Shown: piece by piece, positions 51,715 to 60,828 of the stretch
How the letters are laid out: the number at the start of each line of letters is the position of its first letter
Position numbering within the stretch: position 1 is the stretch's first letter
Origin: Natronomonas moolapensis 8.8.11
GTDB taxonomy: Archaea; Halobacteriota; Halobacteria; Halobacteriales; Haloarculaceae
DNA length: 64,000 nt
Assembly: GCF_000591055.1 (NCBI RefSeq)
Contig: NC_020388.1
Span: forward strand, 744,001 to 808,000
Reading direction: 5' to 3'
Translations under genes and position numbers: made by a program
Notes under the pieces: model-generated
Database searches by the model: none
What the model saw: only the letters and a program-made list of their open reading frames with translations
What the model was told of the DNA's origin: nothing

Positions 51715-54300
51715 ATGGACGAGGCCCTGGGGCCGCCGCCGGAGATGGCCGGGAAGGCCGAGGAACTCACGCCGATGCTGTCGCAGTATCTCGAGCTGTG
51801 CGAGCGCTACGGCGACGCCTTGGTGTTGTTTCAGGTGGGCGATTTCTACGAGACGTTCTGTTCGGCCGCCGAAACGACCGCCAGGCTCCTCGAGATCACG
51901 CTAACCCAACGGGAGGACTCGACGGGCACCTATCCGATGGCCGGCATCCCGATCGACAACGCCGAGTCGTACGTCGAGACGCTCTTGGACGCCGGCTACC
52001 GGGTCGCCATCGCCGACCAGATCGAGGACGCGGCGGAGGCCTCCGGGCTGGTCGAGCGGGCCGTCACCCGGGTGGTCACGCCGGGGACGCTCACCGAGAC
52101 GGAACTGCTCTCGGCGACGGACAACAACTTCGTCGCGTGCCTGACCGACGGCTACGGGCTCGCCTTCCTCGACGTCTCGACCGGCGACTTCTACGCGACC
52201 GAACTCGACCGGCTCGGGGCCGTCTCCGACGAACTCGAGCGCTTCGACCCCGCGGAGGCGGTCGTCGGCCCCGACGCCCCGAGAGAGCCCTTCGGGGCCG
52301 ACTGCATGGTGACGCCCTACGAGCGCTCGGCGTTCGAGTCCGAGGCCGCCGCGGCGAAGGCGGCGTCGTATTTCGGCGAGGGGTCGCTGGCCGGCGAGGC
52401 CGAAACCCGCGCCATCGGGGCGTTGCTCGCCTACGCGGAGTACGCCCGCGGCGTCCGGGCCGACGGCGAGACCGGCCGCCTGGAGTATCTCACCCACCTC
52501 ACGCGCTACGATCCACGCGAGTACATGCTGCTCGATGCGGTCGCGCTCCGGTCGCTCGAGGTGTTCGAACCGCGACACGTCCACGGGCTCGAGGGGGCGG
52601 CCCTGATCGAGACGATCGACGAGACCGCGAGCGCGCTCGGGGGCCGGACGCTCCGCGATTGGCTCCGCCGGCCGCTGTTGGACCCCGACCGCATCCGGGG
52701 GCGTCTCGACGCGGTCGGGGCGCTTCGGGAGCGCGTCGGCGACCGCGAGCGGGCGGGCGAGTGCCTCGCTGACGTCTACGATGTCGAACGGCTGGTGTCG
52801 CGGATCTCGCGGGGCCGCGCCGACGCCCGCGACCTCAGGGCGCTCGAGTCGACGCTGTCGGTCGTCCCCGACCTCCGGGCGTGTCTCTCGGCGGCCGCCG
52901 CCGACAGCGACCTGCTGGCGGCGCTCGAGTCCGGCCTCGACGACTGCCCCGATGTCAGGGAGTTGATCGACTCGGCGATCGCCGAGTCGCCGCCCGTCGA
53001 GATCACCGATGGCGGCGTGATCCGTGAGGGGTACGACGAGCAACTCGACGACCTCCGACGGACCGAACGCGAGGGGAAGGCCTGGATCGACGCCCTCGAG
53101 GCCGACGAGCGCGAGCGGACCGGGATCGACTCGCTGAAGGTCGGGCACACCGCCGTCCACGGCTACTACATCGAGGTGACAGACCCCAACCTCGATGCGG
53201 TCCCCGACGATTATCACCGCCGGCAGACGCTGAAGAACGCCGAGCGCTTTTACACGCCCGAATTGAAGGACCGCGAGGAGGAGATCATAACCGCGGGCGA
53301 GCGCGCCGACGAGTTGGAGTACGACCTCTTCAGAGAGGTCCGAAGCGAGGTCGCAGAGGCGACAGAGCGGTTACAGCGAACCGCCGACGCGATCGCCCGC
53401 CTCGACGCGCTCCGCTCGCTTTCGGCCGTCGCCGCAGAGCACGGCTACTGCCGCCCCGAGGTCGGAGCCGACGGGATCGACATCGAGGGCGGTCGACACC
53501 CGGTCGTCGAACGCAGCGAGGCGTCGTTCGTCCCCAACCCGACGGAGCTCCCACGGGAGCGCCCGATAGCGGTCCTCACCGGGCCGAACATGTCGGGAAA
53601 GTCGACCTACATGCGCCAGGTCGCGTTGATTTCGCTGCTCGCGCAGGTGGGGTCGTTCGTCCCGGCCGACCGCGCCGAGGTGCCGATCGTCGAGCGGGTG
53701 TTCACCCGCGTGGGGGCCTCCGACGACATCGCTGGCGGGCGCTCGACGTTCATGGTCGAAATGACAGAACTCGCCGCCATCCTCGGGGCGGCCGACGGGG
53801 ATTCGCTGGTCGTCCTCGACGAGGTGGGGCGGGGCACCTCGACGCGGGACGGCTACGCCATCGCGCAGGCGGCGACGGAGTACCTCCACGATTCGGTCGG
53901 CGCGTACACCCTCTTTGCGACGCACCATCACGAGCTGACGGACGTCGTCGAGGAGCTCCCGCGGGCGCGGAACTACCACTTCTCCGCGACCCGGGGCGAC
54001 GACGGTGTCGCGTTCGAACACGACCTCCGCCCCGGTCCCGCAGGGGCCTCCTACGGCGTCGAAGTCGCCGAGATGGCCGGCGTCCCGGCGAGTGTCGTCG
54101 ACCGAGCCGACGCGTTGCTCGCGGGCGGGACGCACTCGGCGACCCCGTCGACCGGAGGCGCTCGACCCGAGAGTGACCCCGCGAGCACCGACGGCGGCCG
54201 CGAGGCGTTACTGGCGGAGCTCGCGGCGATCGACCTCGCCGAGACGACACCGCTGGAGGCGCTGAACCTGCTTTCGGAGCTCAAATCCGAACTCGAGTGA
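51715..54300 (+). CDS. mutS: DNA mismatch repair ATPase MutS
   Basis: An 861-residue MutS1. The mismatch wedge GDFYETF (F44, E46) is intact in domain I. Connector, lever and clamp follow, and domain V has Walker [15 protein letters not shown] near residue 622 and Walker [14 protein letters not shown]. The C-terminus has the usual helix-turn-helix ([15 protein letters not shown]). Everything needed for base-base mismatch recognition is present. The start follows a short-tandem-repeat array. The stop is 26 bp from the convergent nucS stop. Confidence 0.96.
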   Translation: MDEALGPPPEMAGKAEELTPMLSQYLELCERYGDALVLFQVGDFYETFCSAAETTARLLEITLTQREDSTGTYPMAGIPIDNAESYVETLLDAGYRVAIADQIEDAAEASGLVERAVTRVVTPGTLTETELLSATDNNFVACLTDGYGLAFLDVSTGDFYATELDRLGAVSDELERFDPAEAVVGPDAPREPFGADCMVTPYERSAFESEAAAAKAASYFGEGSLAGEAETRAIGALLAYAEYARGVRADGETGRLEYLTHLTRYDPREYMLLDAVALRSLEVFEPRHVHGLEGAALIETIDETASALGGRTLRDWLRRPLLDPDRIRGRLDAVGALRERVGDRERAGECLADVYDVERLVSRISRGRADARDLRALESTLSVVPDLRACLSAAAADSDLLAALESGLDDCPDVRELIDSAIAESPPVEITDGGVIREGYDEQLDDLRRTEREGKAWIDALEADERERTGIDSLKVGHTAVHGYYIEVTDPNLDAVPDDYHRRQTLKNAERFYTPELKDREEEIITAGERADELEYDLFREVRSEVAEATERLQRTADAIARLDALRSLSAVAAEHGYCRPEVGADGIDIEGGRHPVVERSEASFVPNPTELPRERPIAVLTGPNMSGKSTYMRQVALISLLAQVGSFVPADRAEVPIVERVFTRVGASDDIAGGRSTFMVEMTELAAILGAADGDSLVVLDEVGRGTSTRDGYAIAQAATEYLHDSVGAYTLFATHHHELTDVVEELPRARNYHFSATRGDDGVAFEHDLRPGPAGASYGVEVAEMAGVPASVVDRADALLAGGTHSATPSTGGARPESDPASTDGGREALLAELAAIDLAETTPLEALNLLSELKSELE

Positions 54301-54326
54301 GCGGCCTCGTGGTGCAGTCCCGTGGC

Positions 54327-55073
54327 TCACGATTCTTCGCGCGGCGACAGCGGGACGAACTCGAGGCCCTCCTCGGCCAACAGCGCCCGCGCTCGTTCGG
54401 TCACGGAGGGCGCAACGAGCAGCCCCCGGATCGTCGCGCCGGCGTGAAGGTCCCGTTCGAGCGCCTCGACGTAGCGGTTCAGCTGCCCGACAGCGTCCGG
54501 GCCGACGCGGCGGCGCTTCAACTCGAGGACGACTGTCCGGCCCGCGTCGTCCTCGCCGTAGACGTCGACGGCTCCAGCAGGGGTCTGTCGCTCCGTCGCG
54601 AGCGGTCGAAAGCCCGATTCCACGAGCCCCGGCTCCTCGAGGATCCGCCGTTTCAGGTCGGCCTCGGTCCCGACGACGTCGAGCGATTCCTCGTCGGTCG
54701 GATCGAAGGCGGCGGCGAAGGCGACCGCAGAAAACCGGACCGTGAGGCGTTCCGCGGGCGAGTCGCGGACGCTCTCGACGACGAGATCTCCGCCGTTGGC
54801 CCGGCACTCGTGGGCGCAACCGGGTGGCTGCCAGTTCACGGGTTTCTGTCCCTCGTCGGTGTGGACGAGCGCCGTCCCGTCGGGTTTCAACATCACGTGC
54901 CGGTCGCCCGACGCCAGCGACGAGGCTGCCCGGCCGTCGTACTCGACGGTACAGCGGCCGAAAAGCGTCGCGAGCGCGTCGCGTTCGACCGCCGCCGCGA
55001 CGAAGGAGGCGGCCGCGGACGCGTCGGGGGCCGTGAGGGTTCGGGGGGTCCGATCCGTCGGGTCGTCGGCCAT
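54327..55073 (-). CDS. nucS: Mismatch-specific endonuclease NucS (EndoMS)
   Basis: A 248-residue two-domain nuclease that cuts both strands at mismatches in archaea and actinobacteria. The N-terminal domain is a dimerising beta fold with a conserved WQPPGCAHE loop. The RecB-like catalytic core has E147 (LEEPGLV), D170 (GAVDVYG), E184-x-K186 (LELKRRR) and Q197 (VGQLNRYVEAL), all intact. No clear PCNA-binding box is seen at the C-terminus. The ATG at 55071-55073 is preferred to the preceding GTG. It sits tail to tail with mutS. Confidence 0.92.
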   Translation of the reverse strand: MADDPTDRTPRTLTAPDASAAASFVAAAVERDALATLFGRCTVEYDGRAASSLASGDRHVMLKPDGTALVHTDEGQKPVNWQPPGCAHECRANGGDLVVESVRDSPAERLTVRFSAVAFAAAFDPTDEESLDVVGTEADLKRRILEEPGLVESGFRPLATERQTPAGAVDVYGEDDAGRTVVLELKRRRVGPDAVGQLNRYVEALERDLHAGATIRGLLVAPSVTERARALLAEEGLEFVPLSPREES

Positions 55074-55176
55074 CACGGCGACGGTAGCCGCGTCGGGGGA
55101 TTAAACCCCGCGTTCGCCTGGCGGCGCCGCGTCGGGGAGCCGCTCGGCGATCGGGCCGGACGACGGCCGGCGACGA

Positions 55177-55302
55177 TCAAGCGTCGCGACGGTCGAGGAG
55201 GAGCGCGCGGGCGACGTAGACGAACACGGCGGCGACGAGGAGGATCGAACCCCACACGAGGACGGCGAAGGTCGTCGCCCCGACAGCCGAAGCGGCGATC
55301 AT
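55177..55302 (-). CDS. 41-residue single-pass membrane protein, last gene of the thiamin operon
   Basis: Too short for usual gene calling. It reads MIAASAVGATTFAVLV then WGSILLVAAVFVYVA and RALLLDRRDA: one membrane helix of about 22 residues and a positively charged C-terminal tail, which predicts a cytosolic C-terminus. Its ATG overlaps the stop of the symporter gene (ATGA), strong evidence that it is real and coupled. Small one-helix partners are known for other transporters; a role in stabilising or regulating this symporter is an inference. Confidence 0.75.
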   Translation of the reverse strand: MIAASAVGATTFAVLVWGSILLVAAVFVYVARALLLDRRDA

Positions 55303-56876
55303 CGGCGCTCACCACCCCCCGTTTCGTCCGGGGCGTCGTTCCCGCCCCGCCCCCCGCCCTCGCCGGGAGCAGGCGGCTCGGTTCCGCCGTCAGCGACCGG
55401 GTCGTCGAGCGCGCGGATCCGCCCGTCGATGGCGTCGAGGTCGGCCCCGGCGTCGGACAGCGCGCTCGCGACGAGGGTGACAGCGACGGAAGCGCCTGTC
55501 GCGCCGGCGAAGGCGACGAGGAACGACGGCTCCGGCAACGCGCCGCCGAGTCCGGGCACCGCCGCCAGCGGTCCGCGCAACATCGGAAAGTGCGCGACGC
55601 CGACAGCGATCCCCGAGAGGCCGGCGAGAATCGCTCCGGGACCGGAGAGCCGTTCGGTGTACAGCCCTGCGAGGAAGGGGAAAAACACCGCGGCGGCCAG
55701 CAGGTCGGCACTCAAGAACAGCCGGAGGACGCTGTACCCCTGCGCGCCGATGAAGATCGCTCCGACCGCGACCGCGACGGTCAGCCCCCGGCCGCCGAGC
55801 CAGAGGGTCCGCTGGTCGGCGTCGACCAGCCTGGCGAGGTCGGCGGTGACGACGCTGGCGATGGCGTTGAACATCGTGTCGGCCGAACTCATCACGAGCA
55901 GGACGACCAACACGACGACGGCAAGGGTGACCCACGTCGGGAACGCCGCCTCGAGGACGAGAAAGAAGGCGACGCTGGCGGTGTCGGGACCGGTGAGACC
56001 GAGCGCGGCGGCCGCGACGCCGAACAGTCCCGCGAGCAGGATCATCGGGACGACGACAACGGCGGCGGCCCCGAAGCCGCGGCGCAGGGACGTCTCGCCG
56101 TCGGCGGCGTACACGCGCTGCCAGATACCCTGGTTCAGCATGTTCGCGCCGAGGATGGCGAAGGCGACGTAGATCCCGAACTCGACGCCCGGACGGAACC
56201 CGGGGTCGAGAAGCGTCGCGTCGGCGGCGACCGCAGCAGCGTGGATCTCGCCCGTCCCGCCGAGGGCGACGAGCGCGCCGCCGAACCCGACCGCCAACAG
56301 CGGGAGGACGACGAGCGTCTGGATCGTGTCGGTGACGATGCTGGCGACGAGGCCGCCGTAGACGGTGTAGACGAGGACGAACCCGCCGACGAGCAGCGCC
56401 GTCTGCCACTGGGGGACGCCGGCGACGAGCGAGAGCGCGCCGGCGATACCCGTCATCTCGGCGGCGAGGAAGACGAACATGTAGAACACCGAGACGACGA
56501 GTACGAAGAGATACATCGCCGCGCCGAAGCGGGCGTAGGCGAACTCCGTCAGCGAGTGCCCCGAGGGCATCACGGATCGGATCCGGGAGCCGACGGGGAT
56601 GAACAACAAGAGCGGAATCGTGCTACCGACGGCGTAGCCCAAGATTGCGGGCAGGCCGCCGAAGGCGGCCCCCGCCTCGGCGGGGCTGAACAGGATCCAG
56701 GCCCCCATCATCGAGGCGACGACCGTCGCCGTCACCGTGCCGTGGCCGGCGGAGTCCCGTGCCGAAATGAAGTCCTCGACGGAGTCGACGCGGCCACGCG
56801 CGGCGAGGAGGCCGACCGCGGTAACGGCCGCGACCGTCGCAGCCGTCACACCGAGGACGAGCGCGCTCGAGACCAT
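55299..56876 (-). CDS. SSS-family sodium:solute symporter (probable thiamin-precursor transporter)
   Basis: A 525-residue integral membrane protein with about 13 helices. SSS signatures are VTDTIQTLVVLPLLAVGFGG and ANMLNQGIWQRVYAA, and TM1 is LVLGVTAATVAAVTAVGLLAA, with FSPAEAGAAFGG near the sodium site. The C-terminal ~60 residues are cytosolic and Gly/Asp-rich. The start MVSSALVLG is chosen because it leads directly into TM1. It begins one base after the tenA stop and is divergent from thiR, so uptake of a thiamin pyrimidine precursor is the best guess. Confidence 0.85.
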   Translation of the reverse strand: MVSSALVLGVTAATVAAVTAVGLLAARGRVDSVEDFISARDSAGHGTVTATVVASMMGAWILFSPAEAGAAFGGLPAILGYAVGSTIPLLLFIPVGSRIRSVMPSGHSLTEFAYARFGAAMYLFVLVVSVFYMFVFLAAEMTGIAGALSLVAGVPQWQTALLVGGFVLVYTVYGGLVASIVTDTIQTLVVLPLLAVGFGGALVALGGTGEIHAAAVAADATLLDPGFRPGVEFGIYVAFAILGANMLNQGIWQRVYAADGETSLRRGFGAAAVVVVPMILLAGLFGVAAAALGLTGPDTASVAFFLVLEAAFPTWVTLAVVVLVVLLVMSSADTMFNAIASVVTADLARLVDADQRTLWLGGRGLTVAVAVGAIFIGAQGYSVLRLFLSADLLAAAVFFPFLAGLYTERLSGPGAILAGLSGIAVGVAHFPMLRGPLAAVPGLGGALPEPSFLVAFAGATGASVAVTLVASALSDAGADLDAIDGRIRALDDPVADGGTEPPAPGEGGGRGGNDAPDETGGGERR

Positions 56877-56877
56877 C

Positions 56878-57678
56878 TCAAACGTCCTCCGTTCCTGCCC
56901 CCGCGTGGCTCGCGTCCCCCGTCGATCCGTCACCGGAACCGGAGCCGGACCCCTCGCCCGGGGAGTGCGTCTCGAAGAACTCGACCTCGAGTTCGACAGT
57001 CCGCGAAAAGAGGCGCTCGACGCGGCGGCGACGCGGCGAGGAGAGCTCCGGGCCGACCGAGTCCAGTTGCGCGCGGAGCCACCCGACGAACGAGCGGAAC
57101 TCGTCGGTGGCGTGGAGGTCGATCCACTCCGCGTAGTAGAACGGCAGGTCCGCGCCGTCGCTCGGGGGATCGGTGTGGGGGTCGGCGTGGGCCTCGACGG
57201 CCGCGAGCGCCCACGACTCGTAGATCCACTCGGCGGGCACCAACACGGCGAGCGTCTCCGCGTAACCGCCCTGCCGGGCGGCCCGCCCGAGAAGGTCGGC
57301 GAAGGCCTCGGTCGTGTCGGTCCGCTCGGGATCGGCGTATCGGTCGGCCGGCACGCCCAGCGCCTCGAAGGAGCGCTCGAAGTAGTCGTTCTCCGCGTCG
57401 GTCACGACGTCGAGGAACTCGATCAGGGGGCGCTTGGCGGCGATGCCGGGGGCTTCCCCGACGGCGAAGCCGAAGGTCCCCACGAGGGCGTCGAGGAAGG
57501 CGTAGTCCTGGACCAGATACGACGCGAACGCGTCCGGATCGAGCCTCCCGGCGCCGAGGCCGGCGACGAAGGGGTGTTCGACCGCCTCGGAGAAGGCCGG
57601 CTCGGAACACGCCCGGAGGTGATCGGTGAAACGGCTCGTTTCGGGTCGGTCGGCGTCGGTCCCGTCGGGGGTGTTCAT
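56878..57678 (-). CDS. tenA: TenA-family protein (TenA_E-like, lacking the catalytic Cys)
   Basis: A 266-residue helical TenA protein. The first ~225 residues carry the family pattern (FASYLVQDYAFLDALV, FEALGVPADRYADPE, YAEWIDLHATDEFRSFVGWL). At the position of the thiaminase nucleophile, usually LPC, it reads VPAEWIYES: Ala replaces Cys, and Glu sites remain, as in TenA_E members that deformylate or hydrolyse pyrimidine intermediates. A Gly/Ser/Asp tail of ~40 residues is added. AGTTATATAG on this strand at about 57704-57711 gives a leaderless start. It is first in the operon with the symporter. Confidence 0.85.
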   Translation of the reverse strand: MNTPDGTDADRPETSRFTDHLRACSEPAFSEAVEHPFVAGLGAGRLDPDAFASYLVQDYAFLDALVGTFGFAVGEAPGIAAKRPLIEFLDVVTDAENDYFERSFEALGVPADRYADPERTDTTEAFADLLGRAARQGGYAETLAVLVPAEWIYESWALAAVEAHADPHTDPPSDGADLPFYYAEWIDLHATDEFRSFVGWLRAQLDSVGPELSSPRRRRVERLFSRTVELEVEFFETHSPGEGSGSGSGDGSTGDASHAGAGTEDV

Positions 57679-57783
57679 CCTGTCGGTGGATCGTCGTCCG
57701 AGCCCTATATAACTAACTAATATTATGTGATTATACACGGGCCGGGGGAGACGATTGAAGAGCGGGTCGGCCCAAGGGGCGGT
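57679..57783. promoter_or_regulatory. Divergent tenA/thiR control region
   Basis: The AT-rich block 57704-57735 in GC-rich DNA includes a TATA box for tenA (minus strand, 57704-57711), the palindrome TAATATTA (57718-57725) and ATTATA (57730-57735) as a possible box for thiR. TATAA near 57708 and TTATA near 57731 form outer inverted arms. It is the natural place for autoregulation by the ThiR-type protein. Confidence 0.55.
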
Positions 57784-58710
57784 ATGACCCTGCAGCTGCC
57801 GAGCGAGATCGTCGTCGAACGGTTCCTGCCGACGCTGCGGGTGCGGCTCGCGGCGGCGCTGGACGACCGCGGGATGACCCAACAGGAGATCGCCGACCGC
57901 CTCGGGGTGACGCAGGCGTCGGTCAGCAACTACGTGGGTGGCGGCGTCGAGGGTGAAAAGCGGTTCCTGGAAGACGAGCGTTTCGAGGCGACGGTCGAGC
58001 GCGTCGCCGAGGGGTTCGCTGACGGGACGATGGACGACTACGAGGCCATCGCGGAACTGCTCGAGTTGATCCGGGCCTTCGAGGATCGGGGGCCGATCTG
58101 TGCGATCCACGAGACGGAGGTGCCGGCGCTGCGGGGGCTGGGCTGTGATCTCTGCATTCGCGGGCGCGATGCGGACCTGCGGGCCGAACGCACGGCGATC
58201 GAGTCCGTCCGGCGGGCGGCGCGGGCGGCGACGAACGCCCCAGCGCTCGTCGATCACGTCCCGAACGTGGGCACCAACATCGCGACGGCGCGCCCCGACG
58301 CGGCCGACGAACTCGACGTGGCGGCGATCCCGGGTCGGGTCCACGCCATGCACGGCCGCATCAACGTCCCTTCGGACCCCGAGTTGGGCGCCTCCGAACA
58401 CGTCGCCGGGATGGTCCTCGCCGCGATGGACGTCGATGCGTCGATGCGGGGTGCGATCAACCTCGCGACGAGCGAGGCGGTGTTGGCCGCCGCCCGCGAG
58501 CGTGGGATCGATCCCATAGAGTTCGAGGCGGGCTACGAGGACCGCCGGAGGCGGTTGGCGGCCGCCTTCGAAGAGCGCGGGTCGGTCCCGCGGATCGTCT
58601 ACCACACCGGGGCGTTCGGTATCGAACCGATCACGTACGTCCTCGGCGAGACGGCCGTCGAGGCGGTGTCACTCGCGGCGGAGTTGGTCGGCGATGGCGA
58701 CGGCGAGTAG
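57784..58710 (+). CDS. thiR: HTH-ThiN transcriptional regulator (ThiR-like)
   Basis: A 308-residue regulator. The HTH is MTQQEIADRLGVTQAS then VSNYVGGG (residues 31-54), followed by a CxxC-bearing linker (GLGCDLC). The C-terminal ThiN domain (about 145-305) has VDHVPNVGTNIATARPDA, DVAAIPGRVHAMHG and HTGAFGIEPITYVLG. The archaeal ThiR family uses a ThiN domain, without synthase activity, to sense thiamin phosphates. It is divergent from tenA and the symporter, its likely targets. A GTG at 57727 would add a poor N-terminal extension and is rejected. Confidence 0.88.
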   Translation: MTLQLPSEIVVERFLPTLRVRLAAALDDRGMTQQEIADRLGVTQASVSNYVGGGVEGEKRFLEDERFEATVERVAEGFADGTMDDYEAIAELLELIRAFEDRGPICAIHETEVPALRGLGCDLCIRGRDADLRAERTAIESVRRAARAATNAPALVDHVPNVGTNIATARPDAADELDVAAIPGRVHAMHGRINVPSDPELGASEHVAGMVLAAMDVDASMRGAINLATSEAVLAAARERGIDPIEFEAGYEDRRRRLAAAFEERGSVPRIVYHTGAFGIEPITYVLGETAVEAVSLAAELVGDGDGE

Positions 58711-58713
58711 CTG

Positions 58714-58988
58714 TTACACCCCGTCGACGAGACGCTCGAGGTGCTCCGGCGGGACCGCCCCGCGGGCGGCGTGGTCGTCGTAGACGAACGTCGGAACGCC
58801 CGTGATGCCCTCGCGTTTCGCCTCGGCGAAGCGCTCTCTGACCTCGGCCCGGAGTGCGTCGTCTGCGAGCGCCGAGCGCACTTCCTCGGCCCCGACCCCG
58901 GCGTCCGCCGCGAGCTCGACCAGTAGGTCGGCATCGCCGATGTCCTCACCCGCCTGCCAGAGCGCGTCGAAGACCGCCTCGTCGAAAC
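58714..58988 (-). pseudogene. DsbA/FrnE-like oxidoreductase truncated by IS6
   Basis: The fragment reads YRFDEAVFDALWQAGEDIG, then DADLLVELAADAGV, then FAEAKREGITGVPTFVYDD, ending ERLVDGV. This is the C-terminal part of a DsbA-family (FrnE/2-hydroxychromene isomerase-like) oxidoreductase, including the cis-Pro loop GVPTFV. Everything upstream, including the CxxC active site, is replaced by the IS6 end at 58989. A readthrough frame into the IS is an artefact. The missing part should lie beyond the right edge if the flanking IS copies came in together. Confidence 0.8.
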
Positions 58989-59685
58989 GGTAGTGTTCAC
59001 ATAAGCTGATTCCATGCGAAGGCGAAGGATCGAAGCCAATCGTCGGCGGTGTCTGCTTCGGCATTGCTGAAACAGTTTGAAAAACTGATAGTTCGTCGTT
59101 TTACCTCTCGAAAGACACGTTCGACGCTATTCCGATTTCCATGGCGTTCATATCTGAAATCGAGGCTATGGCGGCGACAGGCGTCTTTCAGTGAGTGCGA
59201 GCCATCTATGAGAAACACCGCGTCGTCAACGTCGTGTTTCTCGCGGAGTTCGGCAAAGAATGCGTGAGCGATTGCCTTGTTTGTCGTCGGTTCAAGCGTT
59301 GTATACAGTAATTTGTTTGTCTCAGGATCGACAGCAGCATACAGCCAGTACTGCTCATCATTGAGTCGGATCACGGTCTCATCCACCGCAACGTGATCCG
59401 GATCCCGACCAGATTCGGGCTGTAGATCTGCCCTGTGAACCCAGTTGTGAACAGTAGATCGAGCTCGACTGACACCGAATATCTCAAGGATAGAAATGGT
59501 ATTCGAAAGTGATAGGCCAGCTAAATGGAGTTGAATACCAAGCTTCATCAGTAATTTCGGTGTCGCTTCTCGCTCCACAAAACCTAACTCGATCTCGTCC
59601 AAATGGCCGTTGAGGCGGGCGTTTTTGGGCATAGAGCACTCAAAAAATGTACCGCCTCACTTTTCATTCTTATCTGAACACCGCC
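58989..59685. mobile_element. IS6-type insertion sequence, copy 2 (minus orientation)
   Basis: 697 bp, with GGTAGTGTTCACATAAG at the left edge (one base different from copy 1) and the inverse GGCGGTGTTCAGATAAG at 59669-59685. The outside 8-mers, GTCGAAAC (58981-58988) and TATTGACC (59686-59693), do not match, so this copy is not a simple insertion. It is a junction between core DNA and the accessory segment. The transposase is intact. Confidence 0.92.
58997..59632 (-). CDS. IS6-family DDE transposase (copy 2)
   Basis: 211 residues, full length, with the triad D (HVAVDETVIR), D (VFLIDGSHSL) and E (NSVERVFREVKRR). About 26 positions differ from copy 1, including NGHLDEIE for NDNLDEID and REVKRRTIS for REIKRRTTS, so these are distinct isoforms rather than a fresh local duplicate. 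The stop lies within the terminal repeat. Confidence 0.92.
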   Translation of the reverse strand: MPKNARLNGHLDEIELGFVEREATPKLLMKLGIQLHLAGLSLSNTISILEIFGVSRARSTVHNWVHRADLQPESGRDPDHVAVDETVIRLNDEQYWLYAAVDPETNKLLYTTLEPTTNKAIAHAFFAELREKHDVDDAVFLIDGSHSLKDACRRHSLDFRYERHGNRNSVERVFREVKRRTISFSNCFSNAEADTADDWLRSFAFAWNQLM

Positions 59686-59858
59686 TATTGACCCAAAGTC
59701 CTTTTAATAGGTTTCCACTGGAACTGTTCAACCGGTAGAGAGGCTCTCCTAGTTATCGATCCCTTTTCGGCTGTGATTGTTCCAAAGGTGTCCTTATTGT
59801 TCAAGCGGTCAGATGCAACCGTTTCATACCACCTTCCTGCCGTATCTGGGAAAGAGAT
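59685..59858 (-). pseudogene. Possible gene remnant cut by IS copy 2
   Basis: An open frame of 57 codons ends exactly at the IS junction: ISFPDTAGRWYETVAS, then DRLNNKDTFGTITAEK, then LPVEQFQWKPIKRTL. The composition looks protein-like (no shadow-type Arg/Pro bias), but no family is recognised and the start is missing. It may be the end of a gene that the IS interrupted. Confidence 0.3.
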
Positions 59859-59924
59859 TTATTACTTTGATTGAAGCACGTGAAGGTGGTTTTTATGTTG
59901 TTCGAGCGTTTTATGTCCGATTAA

Positions 59925-60740
59925 ATGACTTTTGACGATGATTCGTATGCTGACGTCGTCAAGACGTTGTTTGGGCGACGTGATGTGATGGAGCAGTTAG
60001 TGAAGCGTCCGATGGATAAATCGGAGCTGATTGATACGACCGGCACATCCCGGTCGACGGTCACCCGTGCACTCAAAGATCTCCAGACGGTCGATCTTGT
60101 GGAGCAGGCCAACGGTGAGTATGTCCCGACACCGTATGGCGAGTTCATATACAGCCAGTTCGTCAGCTTGGCTGATGTCGTCGAACTCGGTGATGAGATC
60201 CAGACGTTGCTGCCACACCTGCCACTGGAGGATTTGACATTCGATCTGGCCCACTTGGCTGATGCTGAGATCACGTTCGTGAGCCGGGTTGAACCAGCCG
60301 CTCCACTTGAACGGGTCGGTGAGCTCAAACAGGGTGCTGCCCGGTCACGGACACTTGCAAGCGGGAAGAACCCGGTTGGCCTAGAGGCACACTATGATGC
60401 TGTTGTGAATCAAGGACAACGGTTCGAGGCGGTCTGTCCACCCGCATTATTCGACGCGACAGCTGCAGACAGCGACCAACGGGCGATGATGCTCGACCTG
60501 TTGGAGTATGATGTGGCCCAGTTCTACGTCGCTGAGGATACCATACCGGTCCCGCTCGGAATCGTCGATGACATCGTGTTCTTCGGGGTTGAAAACGAGC
60601 AGGGATCACCGCTGGCACTGATCGAGACCACTGATCCGAACGTCCGACGCTGGGCGGAAATCGAGTTCACAACCGTTCGCGACCAGGCTACACAGCTGAC
60701 CCGTCATGACTTCGAACATGACTGGCCACGACAGGACTGA
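59925..60740 (+). CDS. Winged-helix regulator with FilR1 domain
   Basis: A 271-residue haloarchaeal regulator. The N-terminal winged helix (about 12-70) contains KSELIDTTGTSRSTVTRAL, then LVEQANGEYVPTPYGEFI. The C-terminal FilR1-type sensor (about 90-260) has LADAEITFVSRVEPAAPLE, FEAVCPPALFDA and IVDDIVFFGVENEQGSP. The family is large in haloarchaea, and ligands are unknown. TTTTTATG near 59890-59897 places an almost leaderless start. Codon use is less GC-rich than in the core genes. It precedes, in the same direction, the three-gene operon and is its likely regulator. Confidence 0.85.
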   Translation: MTFDDDSYADVVKTLFGRRDVMEQLVKRPMDKSELIDTTGTSRSTVTRALKDLQTVDLVEQANGEYVPTPYGEFIYSQFVSLADVVELGDEIQTLLPHLPLEDLTFDLAHLADAEITFVSRVEPAAPLERVGELKQGAARSRTLASGKNPVGLEAHYDAVVNQGQRFEAVCPPALFDATAADSDQRAMMLDLLEYDVAQFYVAEDTIPVPLGIVDDIVFFGVENEQGSPLALIETTDPNVRRWAEIEFTTVRDQATQLTRHDFEHDWPRQD

Positions 60741-60828
60741 ACCCAAGATTTATATAACGGTCTTCGGCTTGTGAACGGATTTACCGCTCGATGACATATT
60801 AACCGTCTCCTAATGACCTACGATGTAA

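Noticed and set aside
58714-59064. Full-length 116-residue protein starting inside the IS element
   Set aside because: The first ~25 residues are translation of the IS end. Only the DsbA-like C-terminus is real.
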